Assembly: GCF_018274385.1 (NCBI RefSeq) | Contig: NZ_JAAFYZ010000025.1 | Span: 1-64,000 of the forward strand | DNA length: 64,000 nt | Origin: Catenulispora pinistramenti | GTDB lineage: Bacteria; Actinomycetota; Actinomycetes; Streptomycetales; Catenulisporaceae | Direction: 5' to 3' | Shown: positions 9,697 through 17,868 of the stretch, piece by piece | How positions within the stretch are numbered: the first letter of the stretch is position 1 | How the letters are laid out: every line of letters begins with the position of its first letter | Notes under the pieces: model-generated | Seen by the model: only the letters and a program-made list of their open reading frames with translations | Told to the model about the DNA's origin: nothing | Databases searched by the model: none | Program-made: the position numbers and the translations under genes

Positions 9697-10941
9697 GTGG
9701 GCGAGGCAACCGAGGCTTGGGGCCGGGTCGCCGAGGACGGCACCGTCTACGTCCGAACCGCCGACGGCGAGCGGCAGGTCGGCTCGTGGGCGGCCGGTTC
9801 CCCGGACGAGGCGCTGGCGTACTACCAGCGCAAGTTCGACGGCCTGAAGGTCGAGGTCGACCTGATCGCCAACCGCCTGAAGCAGACGGGGCCCTCCGCA
9901 CCGTCCCCGAAGGACGCCCTGGAGAAGATCGGCAAGCTGCGCGAGTCCATCTCCGGCGCCAACGCGGTCGGCGACCTGGACGGCCTGCTGGCCCGGCTGG
10001 ACGGCCTGGTGGAGCTGGCCGAGCAGCGCCGGGCCGAGCACCGCGCGGCCCGCGAGCAGCAGCAGGCCGGGGCCCGCGCGGCCAAGCAGGAACTGGCCGA
10101 GGAGGCCGAGCGGCTGGCGGTGTCCACCGAGTGGCGCGTGGCCGGGGACCGCATGAAGGTCCTGCTGGACGAGTGGAAGGCCGCTCCGCGCCTGGACCGC
10201 AAGACCGACGACGAGCTGTGGCACCGGCTGTCCCAGGCCCGCTCGGCCTTCGCCAAGCGCCGCAAGCAGCACTTCGCCGAACTGGACGCCCAGCGCGTGG
10301 AGATCCGCTCCCACAAGGAGCAGCTGATCGCCGAGGCCGAGGCCCTGCAGGACTCCACCGACTGGAACCCCACCGCCGGCCGCTTCCGCGACCTGATGAG
10401 CGAGTGGAAGACCGCCGGCCGCGCCCAGCGCGACGTCGAGGACGACCTGTGGAAGCGCTTCAAGGCCGCCCAGGACACCTTCTTCGCCGCCCGCAACGCG
10501 ATCCTGGACGAACGCAACGGCGCCGAGCGCGAGAACCTGGCCGCCAAGGAAGTCCTGGTGGTCGAGGCCGAGGCTCTGCTCCCGATCACCGACCACCGCG
10601 CCGCCCGCGTGGCACTGCGCTCCCTGAACGAGCGCTGGGAGGCCATCGGCCCGGTCCCGCGCGACTCCCGCCAGCGCATCGAGGGCCGCCTGCACACCGT
10701 CGACCGCGCCATCGCCGACGCCGAGGCCTCCGAACTGTCCCGCAAGGACCCCGAGAAGCGGGCCCGCGCCGAGGCCACGGTCGAGCAGCTGCGCACCGCC
10801 CTGGACAAGCTGCGGGTACAGGCCGACAAGGCACGGGCCGCCGGGCAGGAGAAGAAGGCCGCGGACGCCGAGGCTTCGATCGCGGCACGGCAGGAGTGGC
10901 TGGCCGAGGCTGAGAAGGCACTGGCGGAGTTCACGCGGTGA
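9697..10941 (+). CDS. DUF349 domain protein
   Basis: 414 residues, highly charged and almost wholly helical. Repeated units of about 70 residues each show a W-x(n)-L-W pattern (for example WRVAGDRMKVLLDEWKAAPR followed by DDELWHRL, then DWNPTAGRFRDLMSEWKTA followed by DDLWKRF). That is the DUF349 signature, present about three times. The GTG at 9697 is preceded by TTGGAGG at 9684-9690; the longer frame from 9643 lacks a site. The function is unknown. The gene commonly neighbours cyclophilin and relA in actinomycetes. Confidence 0.9.
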   Translation: MGEATEAWGRVAEDGTVYVRTADGERQVGSWAAGSPDEALAYYQRKFDGLKVEVDLIANRLKQTGPSAPSPKDALEKIGKLRESISGANAVGDLDGLLARLDGLVELAEQRRAEHRAAREQQQAGARAAKQELAEEAERLAVSTEWRVAGDRMKVLLDEWKAAPRLDRKTDDELWHRLSQARSAFAKRRKQHFAELDAQRVEIRSHKEQLIAEAEALQDSTDWNPTAGRFRDLMSEWKTAGRAQRDVEDDLWKRFKAAQDTFFAARNAILDERNGAERENLAAKEVLVVEAEALLPITDHRAARVALRSLNERWEAIGPVPRDSRQRIEGRLHTVDRAIADAEASELSRKDPEKRARAEATVEQLRTALDKLRVQADKARAAGQEKKAADAEASIAARQEWLAEAEKALAEFTR

Positions 10942-11006
10942 GGTTGTCGGCCTCTGGTACGGTTCGGCGGTAGGGCTGGGGCTGAGCTAAGTTCACCGGG
11001 TTTGAG

Positions 11007-11045
11007 GTTCGGGCGCTTTCCCTGGGAGAGCGCCCGAACTCTTTT
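11007..11045 (+). terminator. Rho-independent terminator after the DUF349 gene
   Basis: A perfect 11-bp stem (GTTCGGGCGCT with AGCGCCCGAAC) and 11-nt loop are followed by TCTTTTGTCTT, the clearest intrinsic terminator in this part of the window. Confidence 0.88.
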
Positions 11046-11114
11046 GTCTTCCCCGGCGCGATGCGGCCCAGGAGCTCTTAGCCCTACATCGGCCCAACAT
11101 CCGCCTCGGAGCTT

Positions 11115-11678
11115 TCAGTTCCAGGTCGACATGCCGAACCCGATGGCACCCGCCAACGCGAACACGGCCGCCGTCAACATCAGCACCGCGATGACCAACC
11201 CGGCAGCCGCCGTACGCGGAGCGACCCGGGCCGGCCATATCCGGCTCGGCCGCCGCGGGTCGTAACGCAGCCGTATCCGGCCCTCCGCCGTCTCCGGAAA
11301 CGTGGCACGGCTACCGGCCCGACGCGTCTCACCCCGCAGCGTCCTGAACTCGTAGACCCGGTGCAAGACATAGCTCTGATCCCCGGGATGCGGCGGCACC
11401 GTGTACCCCTCGCTGGTCACAAAGCCCTCGACCACGACCGTACGCCGCCACGCGACCGGATCCGCGATGTAATCCACGCACAACGCCAGCAACATCCACG
11501 GCAACCCCGCCGCCAGCACCCCGAACCCGGCGGCCACCACCCACCGCGCGGCCCGGTCCCACTCCTCGAAGCCCAGCAACCCGACCAACGTCACCAGGTA
11601 CGCGGCCCCCACCGCGATCAACCCCTTGCGCGCCGGGGACAACGTCACCCGCGCCGGGACTCGACTCCGCACCCGCAC
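11115..11678 (-). CDS. DUF3592-like membrane protein
   Basis: 187 residues. Two hydrophobic segments lie near the N-terminus (about 19-38 and 46-70) and one near the C-terminus (about 158-183). The soluble segment between them ends in GRIRLRYDPRRPSRIWPARV, resembling the conserved 'V-x-YdP-x-x-P' strand of DUF3592 proteins. The start is a GTG at 11678. The function is unknown, and no close operon partner is seen; its 3' end faces the DUF349 gene. Confidence 0.6.
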   Translation of the reverse strand: MRVRSRVPARVTLSPARKGLIAVGAAYLVTLVGLLGFEEWDRAARWVVAAGFGVLAAGLPWMLLALCVDYIADPVAWRRTVVVEGFVTSEGYTVPPHPGDQSYVLHRVYEFRTLRGETRRAGSRATFPETAEGRIRLRYDPRRPSRIWPARVAPRTAAAGLVIAVLMLTAAVFALAGAIGFGMSTWN

Positions 11679-11705
11679 ACCCTAGCGATCACAGCGTCCC
11701 GGTAG

Positions 11706-11754
11706 TAGCCCGAATCGTGCGATAGCCCAAAACGTTGCGATAGCCCGAATCGCC
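11706..11754. repeat. Three imperfect 17-18 bp direct repeats
   Basis: Units begin TAGCCCGAATCGTGCGA (11706), TAGCCCAAAACGTTGCGA (11723) and TAGCCCGAATCGCC (11741, partial). They lie just upstream of the DUF3592-like gene (minus strand) and downstream of the Rpn-like gene. Confidence 0.7.
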
Positions 11755-11812
11755 TCCCCTGAGGGATCGGCTCCACGGACATGGCCTACGAGGGCTGACT
11801 CCCGAATGACGA

Positions 11813-11846
11813 ACGGCGCCGCTCCCGCAAGGGCAGGCGGCGCCGT
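11813..11846 (-). terminator. Hairpin downstream of the Rpn-like gene
   Basis: A 9-bp perfect stem (ACGGCGCCG with CGGCGCCGT) has a CCC-GCAA-GGG stem in its loop. It lies 16 bp beyond the stop codon on the minus strand. Confidence 0.65.
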
Positions 11847-11861
11847 CTCGTACTTCGCAGG

Positions 11862-12773
11862 TCAGCCGACGTCGAAGACTTCGGACGCGCTCGTCGCGGT
11901 CAGGGCACGATCGAGCCAGGCATCGAGCTGGTCGAGGTCGGTGCAGCCAGACAACCGGCCACCATGTTCCTCCGTGATCGCGATACCCCGTATGTCCAGA
12001 ACCCGGCGCAAGCTCGCCGCACGGCCCTCAGCGGCTCCCTCGGCGCGGCCCTCGGCATGGCCCTCGGCACGCCCCTCGGCACGAAGCTGCCGCGAGAAAG
12101 ACGAGCGGTAGAACGAAGTATCCAGCGCCATCATCTGCCTCCAAATCTCGTCGGCCGGGGTGTCCCCCAAGCCGATGCCCGTCAGCTCGGCCAGGTCGTA
12201 GGCCTCTTCGGGGTCATCCATCGCCTTCAGTGCCGAGGCCAGCGTTTTCAGTATCGCACCGATATCGGCGTCTTTCGCGTGAGTCAGCGCAGAAAGCACC
12301 GCTAGCGGGACGTAGTCACGCGCGGCCTCCTCGTCGAGGATCGCCGGTACGTTGTGCGGGCCCACTACAACCGCACGCAGCGTCAGTGCGGCCCAGGCGC
12401 CGGCGCCGTGCTTGAAGGGCTGCGCCGCCCAGGTCGCCACCCGGCGGTCGTGGCAGATCACGAGCAGCAGGACAGGCAACCGGTACTTGTCCGCCAGGTA
12501 CGCCAGGTAGTAGGTCCAGGTGTACCGCTTGTCCTCATCCACGCCCCGCTGCGATTCGACAAGCACCAGGTACGCCTCGCCTTCCGCCGTCTCACAGCGG
12601 AGCAGGGTGTCGATACGCCGTTCCATCGGCCGGATCTCCGTCACGTCACCCGAGATGACAGACACCGTGTCGGGAGTCGGTAACGACAGTCCTAAGGCGT
12701 GAAAAGTCCGCCCGAGCATCTCCGAGTCGTGATGGAAGATCCGGTGCATGGCTTCATGCGAAGAGCTGACCAT
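11862..12773 (-). CDS. Rpn/YhgA-like PD-(D/E)XK nuclease-fold protein
   Basis: 303 residues. The region ERRIDTLLRC then YLVLVESQRGVDEDKRYTW carries candidate catalytic residues Asp55, Glu73 and Gln75, the D...ExQ form of the PD-(D/E)XK core seen in Rpn/YhgA-like proteins. A tract RAEGRAEGHAEGRAEGAAEG (residues 211-230) precedes a short C-terminal domain; Glu-Gly repeats at this place are typical of the family. Known Rpn proteins are DNA endonucleases that promote recombination. Many copies occur per genome in some actinomycetes, so this is probably an accessory gene. The biological role here is unproven. Confidence 0.72.
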   Translation of the reverse strand: MVSSSHEAMHRIFHHDSEMLGRTFHALGLSLPTPDTVSVISGDVTEIRPMERRIDTLLRCETAEGEAYLVLVESQRGVDEDKRYTWTYYLAYLADKYRLPVLLLVICHDRRVATWAAQPFKHGAGAWAALTLRAVVVGPHNVPAILDEEAARDYVPLAVLSALTHAKDADIGAILKTLASALKAMDDPEEAYDLAELTGIGLGDTPADEIWRQMMALDTSFYRSSFSRQLRAEGRAEGHAEGRAEGAAEGRAASLRRVLDIRGIAITEEHGGRLSGCTDLDQLDAWLDRALTATSASEVFDVG

Positions 12774-12882
12774 GTCCGCGACCGTAGGGGAGCCGTGGTG
12801 GCGATTCAGGCTTTCCCCCGCGCATCACCCTAAAGAGTGCGAACAAAACTGCGTGCGCTCACCACCCACCCCTGCTCAGCCC

Positions 12883-15800
12883 TCACGCATGCTTAGCGCT
12901 CGTCACCCGATAGACGTCAAACACCCCTTCAACCCCCTTGACCGCCTTCAACACCGCCCCCAGGTGCGCCGGGTCGGCCATCTCGAACGTGAAGCGCGAG
13001 ATCGCCACCCGGTCGCGGCTGGTGGTCACCGAGGCCGACAGGATGTTGACGTGCTGGTCCGACAGGACGCGGGTGACGTCCGAGAGGAGCCTGGACCGGT
13101 CTAGCGCCTCGACTTGGATCGCGACTAGAAACATGGACGCCCCTCCGGGCGACCATGACACCTCCACCATCCGTTCGGGCTGGGCGGCCAGCGATTCGAT
13201 GTTGGTGCAGTCCGCGCGGTGGACGGAGACGCCGGAGGCGCGGGTGATGAAGCCGACGATGTCGTCGCCGGGGACCGGGGTGCAGCAGCGGGCCAGCTTG
13301 ACCCAGATGTCGTCGGTGCCCTTGACCAGGACGCCGGGGTCGCCGGCGGGCCGGGCCTGGCCGCGCCGGGAGAGCTTCTCGATGTTGCCCGGGACGGTGG
13401 CCTCGGCCAGGTCCTCGGTCGCGCCTTCCTCGCCGCCGAGCAGGTGCAGCAGGCGGTGGACGACGTGCTGCGCCGAGATGTGGCCCTCGCCGATCGCGGC
13501 GTACAGGGCGCTGATGTCGGCGTGCCGCAGGTCGTGGGCGACGGTGGCCAGCGACTCGGAGGTCATCAGGCGCTGCAACGGCAGCCCCTGCTTGCGCATG
13601 GCCTTGGCGAGCTGGTCCTTGCCCTGCTCGACCGCCTCCTCGCGGCGCTCCTTGGTGTACCACTGGCGGATCTTGTTGCGGGCACGCGGGGACGCCACGA
13701 AGCCCAGCCAGTCCCGGGACGGCCCGGAGTTCGGCGCCTTGGAGGTGAAGATCTCCACCACGTCGCCGTTGTCCAGCTTGCTGTCCAGCGGCACCAGCCG
13801 GCCGTTCACCCGGGCGCCGATGGTGTGGTGCCCGACCTCGGTGTGGACCGCGTAGGCGAAGTCGACCGGGGTGGAGCCCGACGGCAGCGCCATCACCATG
13901 CCCTTGGGCGTGAAGACGTAGACCTCGGCGGTGGACAGGTCGAAGCGCAGCGCGTCCAGGAACTCGTTCGGGTCCGCGGTCTCCTTCTGCCAGTCCAGCA
14001 GCTGCCGCAGCCACGCCATGTCGCCGCCGGGGTTCGCGGTCCCGGCGCCGTTGGTGGGCTTGCGGACGCCCTCGACCGCGTCCTCCTTGTACTTCCAGTG
14101 CGCCGCGACACCGTACTCCGCGCGCCGGTGCATCGCGAAGGTCCGGATCTGCAGCTCCACGGCCTTGCCGCCGGGGCCGATCACCGTGGTGTGCAGGGAC
14201 TGGTACATGTTGAACTTCGGCATCGCGATGTAGTCCTTGAACCGGCCGGGGACCGGGTTCCACCGCGCGTGGACGGCGCCGAGCGCCGCGTAGCAGTCGC
14301 GCACCGAGTCCACCAGGACCCGGATGCCGACCAGGTCGTAGATGTCGGCGAAGTCGCGGCCGCGCACGATCATCTTCTGGTAGACCGAGTAGTAGTGCTT
14401 CGGCCGCCCGGTGACCGTGGCGCGGATCTTCGCCTCGCGCAGGTCGGTGTGCACCGCGTCGATGACCTGGCTCAGGTACTCCTCGCGCTTGGGGGCGCGC
14501 TCGGAGACCAGGCGCACGATCTCGTCGTACATCTTGGGGTAGAGGATGGCGAAGGCCAGGTCCTCCAGCTCCCACTTGATGGTGTTCATGCCCAGCCGGT
14601 GCGCCAGCGGGGCGTAGATCTCCAGCGTCTCGCGGGACTTGCTCTCCTGCTTCTCCCGCTTCATGTAACGCATGGTGCGCATGTTGTGCAGCCGGTCGGC
14701 GAGCTTGATCACCAGCACCCGGATGTCCCGGGCCATGGCCACGACCATCTTGCGCACGGTCTCGGCCTGCGTGGCCTCGCCCAGCTTCACCTTGTCCAGC
14801 TTGGTGACGCCGTCCACCAGCAGCGCGACGGTGTCCCCGAAGTCACCGCGCAGCATGTCGAGCGTGTAGTCGGTGTCCTCGACGGTGTCGTGGAGCAGCC
14901 CGGCGCACAGCGTCGGCACGTCCATGCCCAGCTCGGCCAGGATGGTGGTGACCGCCAGCGGGTGGGTGATGTACGGGTCGCCGCTCTTGCGCCGCTGCCC
15001 GCGATGATGCCGCTCGGCGACCGCGTACGCCTGCTCGACGGGCTTCAGGTCGGCCTTCGGATGGTTGGCCCGGATGATCTTGAACATCGGCTCCAGCACC
15101 ACCGGCGGCCCACCGCTGCGCGCACTGCCCAGACGCGCCAGGCGGGCCCGGACGCGGCTGGAACTCGGCCGGGTACCGGACTTCGCGACGCCGGGCGGGA
15201 GCGGTACAGGCGGCGCGGAGGGCAGAGCCGGAGGCACTGCGGGACGCGCGGGGACCGGGGCGGCCGAGGAGGAGCCCGGTGCGGGCGCGGCAGCGGAACT
15301 CGCCGGGGCAGCCGGCGGAGACGGGGCGGCGGCGGCCTTGGGAGCCTGCGAGCCCGACTTCGACGAGTGCGGGTGAGAGCGGGGCTGGGACTTGGCGGGA
15401 GGCGGCGTAGCGGCGCTCTGGGCCGCTATTGCGGCGGGGGCGGAGGCGGAGGCGCTTGCCGGGGCAGCAGCTGAAGCGGCGCCTGTCGAAGCCGGAGCAG
15501 CAGCGCCGTTGGCCGCCGGAGCTGTGCCGGCGGGGGCGGAGTGCTTCTTGGCAGCCGCGGTGGAGCTGGCCGGGGCGGAAGCCGAAGCGGCGCCCGTCGA
15601 GGCCGGAGCAGCGGCAGCCTTGCCCGCAGGAGCAGTGGCAGCAGAATCCGTGGCAGCAGGAGCAGCGCTGGCTGGCGCAGAGGCATCAGCAGCCGTGCCG
15701 TTTGCAGCAGGCGCGCCATTGGCCTGTGCAGCAGAAGTCCCGCTCAAAGTACCGGCATCGGCATCGGCAGCCGCGCCATCAGCGCCGCCGGCAGCCTTCC

Positions 15801-15960
15801 CGGCCGCCCGGCCACCGGCCCCGGAGCCCTTACCGCGCCCCGTCTTGCCCGGCTTCGCAGCAGCGTCGTGCCCCGTGGCGGCCGTGCCGTTCGCCGCGGC
15901 GTCGTCGCCGCCGTTCGCACCGGTCCCGGCCGTCGATCCGACCTGCTCCTTCGTCGCCAA
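12883..15960 (-). CDS. relA: Bifunctional (p)ppGpp synthetase/hydrolase (Rel/Spo) with long low-complexity N-terminus
   Basis: 1025 residues. The conserved Rel part starts near residue 285: an HD hydrolase domain ([17 protein letters not shown] at 357-358), a RelA/SpoT synthetase domain ([15 protein letters not shown] onward, with [10 protein letters not shown]), a TGS domain ([20 protein letters not shown]) and a C-terminal ACT domain (about 950-1020). It makes and degrades the alarmone controlling the stringent response on the ribosome. Residues 1-270 are Ala/Pro/Ser/Thr-rich and look disordered; most Rel proteins lack most of this. The start is TTG at 15960 with a purine-rich GAGAGGGA upstream. 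It lies 84 bp after apt. The true start could be internal. Confidence 0.93.
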   Translation of the reverse strand: MATKEQVGSTAGTGANGGDDAAANGTAATGHDAAAKPGKTGRGKGSGAGGRAAGKAAGGADGAAADADAGTLSGTSAAQANGAPAANGTAADASAPASAAPAATDSAATAPAGKAAAAPASTGAASASAPASSTAAAKKHSAPAGTAPAANGAAAPASTGAASAAAPASASASAPAAIAAQSAATPPPAKSQPRSHPHSSKSGSQAPKAAAAPSPPAAPASSAAAPAPGSSSAAPVPARPAVPPALPSAPPVPLPPGVAKSGTRPSSSRVRARLARLGSARSGGPPVVLEPMFKIIRANHPKADLKPVEQAYAVAERHHRGQRRKSGDPYITHPLAVTTILAELGMDVPTLCAGLLHDTVEDTDYTLDMLRGDFGDTVALLVDGVTKLDKVKLGEATQAETVRKMVVAMARDIRVLVIKLADRLHNMRTMRYMKREKQESKSRETLEIYAPLAHRLGMNTIKWELEDLAFAILYPKMYDEIVRLVSERAPKREEYLSQVIDAVHTDLREAKIRATVTGRPKHYYSVYQKMIVRGRDFADIYDLVGIRVLVDSVRDCYAALGAVHARWNPVPGRFKDYIAMPKFNMYQSLHTTVIGPGGKAVELQIRTFAMHRRAEYGVAAHWKYKEDAVEGVRKPTNGAGTANPGGDMAWLRQLLDWQKETADPNEFLDALRFDLSTAEVYVFTPKGMVMALPSGSTPVDFAYAVHTEVGHHTIGARVNGRLVPLDSKLDNGDVVEIFTSKAPNSGPSRDWLGFVASPRARNKIRQWYTKERREEAVEQGKDQLAKAMRKQGLPLQRLMTSESLATVAHDLRHADISALYAAIGEGHISAQHVVHRLLHLLGGEEGATEDLAEATVPGNIEKLSRRGQARPAGDPGVLVKGTDDIWVKLARCCTPVPGDDIVGFITRASGVSVHRADCTNIESLAAQPERMVEVSWSPGGASMFLVAIQVEALDRSRLLSDVTRVLSDQHVNILSASVTTSRDRVAISRFTFEMADPAHLGAVLKAVKGVEGVFDVYRVTSAKHA

Positions 15961-16044
15961 GCGGGGTCCCTCTCACTCCAGTGGGTTCGCCCAGTGTAAC
16001 GACCGCTCTGTGGACATTGTTTCCCAGTCGGAGCAAGAACCAGC

Positions 16045-16608
16045 TCAGACCACCAGAAGCGTGAGGATTTCGGCCTCCGGGACCGCCTGTTCGAAACGCT
16101 CGCGTCCGTTGAGGAAGCCCAGTTCCATCAGCACCGACAGTCCCACCGGTTCCGCGCCGGCGTCGCGGACCAGGTTGGCCGCCGCGACGGCGGTGCCGCC
16201 GGTGGCCAGGATGTCGTCGACGATCATCACGCGTTCGCCCGGGGCGAAGGCGTCGCGGTGGACCTCTATCGTCGCGGTGCCGTACTCCAGGTGGTAGTCC
16301 TCGCGGTAGGTGGCGCGCGGGAGCTTGCCGGCCTTGCGGACCGGGACGAAGCCGACGCCGGCCGCCAGCGCCACCGGCGCCGCCAGGATGAAGCCGCGCG
16401 CTTCCAGCCCCGCGACGCGGGTGGCCCCGGCCGCGCGCACCTGCTCGGCCATCGCCGCGACCACCGGGGCGAACGCCGACGGGTCGCCGAGCAGCGGGGT
16501 GATGTCCTTGAAGACGACGCCGGGCTGCGGGTAGTCCGGGACGTCGAGAATGCGAGTGGCGAGGACCTTGGACAGGTCCTCGCCACTGGGGTTTTCGGGG
16601 AAGCTCAC
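16045..16608 (-). CDS. apt: Adenine phosphoribosyltransferase
   Basis: 187 residues, converting adenine and PRPP to AMP in purine salvage. The PRPP-binding motif VMIVDDILATGGTAVAA is intact, and the hood and adenine-recognition region FKDITPLLGDP, GLEARGFILAAPVA and VRKAGKLP are typical of bacterial Apt. The start is GTG at 16608. It lies between secF and relA in the leftward cluster; apt beside relA is common in actinomycetes and links purine supply with the alarmone enzyme. Confidence 0.96.
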   Translation of the reverse strand: MSFPENPSGEDLSKVLATRILDVPDYPQPGVVFKDITPLLGDPSAFAPVVAAMAEQVRAAGATRVAGLEARGFILAAPVALAAGVGFVPVRKAGKLPRATYREDYHLEYGTATIEVHRDAFAPGERVMIVDDILATGGTAVAAANLVRDAGAEPVGLSVLMELGFLNGRERFEQAVPEAEILTLLVV

Positions 16609-16683
16609 TCCGGGAGCTTACCCTGCGCGATCACCGCTTCCGGCCCTCCCGAAGGGGGGGCGGTGGCGGTGCCGCGCCGCGCC

Positions 16684-17868
16684 TCACCGCCGCTTGCCGC
16701 TGGGCCGGTTCCGCCCGCGATCCCCGCGCACCGGCTGGTTCCGCGGCCCACGCGGCACCTCGCGCCCGGAGCCCTCGGCCGCGCCGGCCGCCTCCAGGTC
16801 GTCCCCGTCCCCGGCCCCGGCGAACCCGGGAGCGAGCCGGTCCTGCGTCGGCACCCCGCTGCGCTCGGCCCTGGCTGCCGCCTTGTTCTGCGCGCCCAGC
16901 GCCTTGCGCTTCAGCGTGCGCATCTCCGGCTCGCGCTCCTTCAGGTCGGCCAGCAGCGGCGTCGCGATGAAGATCGAGGAGTAGGTGCCGACCGCGATAC
17001 CGACCAGCAGGGCCAGCGCCAGGTCCTGGAGCACGCCCGCGCCGCCGCTGACCACGGTGCCCGCGAACAGCAGCGAGGCCACCGGGATCAGCGCGATCAG
17101 CGAGGTGTTCAGCGAGCGGATCAGGGTCTGGTTGACGGCCAGGTTCGCGGCCTGGGTGTAGCTCTGGTCGGTCTTGGCCGAGCCCAGGCCCTTGGTGTTC
17201 TCCCGGACCTTGTCGAACACCACGACCGTGTCGTAGAGCGAGTAGCCCAGGATGGTCAGGAAGCCGATGACCGTGGCCGGGGAGACCTCGAAGCCGATCA
17301 GGGCGTAGATACCGGCGGTGATCACCAGGTCGTGGATCAGGGCGATGATGCCGGACAGCGCCATCTTCCACTCGTAGAAGACCGCCAGGTACAGCATCAC
17401 CAGCGCGACGAAGATGATCAGACCCTCGATCGCCTTCTGGGTGATCTCGTGGCCCCAGGAGCCGGAGACCAGGGTGACCCCCACCGCGTTCGGGTCCTTC
17501 GCCCCGCTGTCGGTGGCGATCACCTGGCGCACCTGGGCCAGTTGGTCGGAGCTCAGCGGGGTGGTCTTGACGATGATGTGCTTGCCGGCGGTGTCGGTCG
17601 AGGTCTGGACCGTCGGGTCCTTCACGATCGCGCCGACGCCGTCCTGGATCTTGCTGACGGTCTCGCTGCTGGAGTTCGGCGCCACGATGTCGAACTGCGA
17701 CCCGCCGCGGAAGTCCAGGGTGAAGTTCAGTCCGAGCGTGAGCAGGGACACGATCGAGATGAGCAGAAGCGCCCCGGACAGGCCGTACCAGCGCTTCTGC
17801 TTGCCGATGAAGTCATAGGAGACCTCGCCGCGGTACAGGCGGTTGCCCCAGCTGTTGTGGGCGGACAT
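16684..17868 (-). CDS. secF: Protein translocase subunit SecF
   Basis: 394 residues, a six-helix membrane subunit that works with SecD to use proton motive force for late steps of Sec export. A first transmembrane helix near residues 30-50 is followed by DFRGGSQFDIV and a periplasmic-side domain, then five helices containing GYSLYDTVVVFDKVRENTK. The ATG at 17868 shares one base with the secD stop (TGATG), so the pair is translationally coupled. A longer frame upstream is shadow. The C-terminal about 75 residues are Arg/Gly/Pro-rich and cytoplasmic. Confidence 0.96.
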   Translation of the reverse strand: MSAHNSWGNRLYRGEVSYDFIGKQKRWYGLSGALLLISIVSLLTLGLNFTLDFRGGSQFDIVAPNSSSETVSKIQDGVGAIVKDPTVQTSTDTAGKHIIVKTTPLSSDQLAQVRQVIATDSGAKDPNAVGVTLVSGSWGHEITQKAIEGLIIFVALVMLYLAVFYEWKMALSGIIALIHDLVITAGIYALIGFEVSPATVIGFLTILGYSLYDTVVVFDKVRENTKGLGSAKTDQSYTQAANLAVNQTLIRSLNTSLIALIPVASLLFAGTVVSGGAGVLQDLALALLVGIAVGTYSSIFIATPLLADLKEREPEMRTLKRKALGAQNKAAARAERSGVPTQDRLAPGFAGAGDGDDLEAAGAAEGSGREVPRGPRNQPVRGDRGRNRPSGKRR

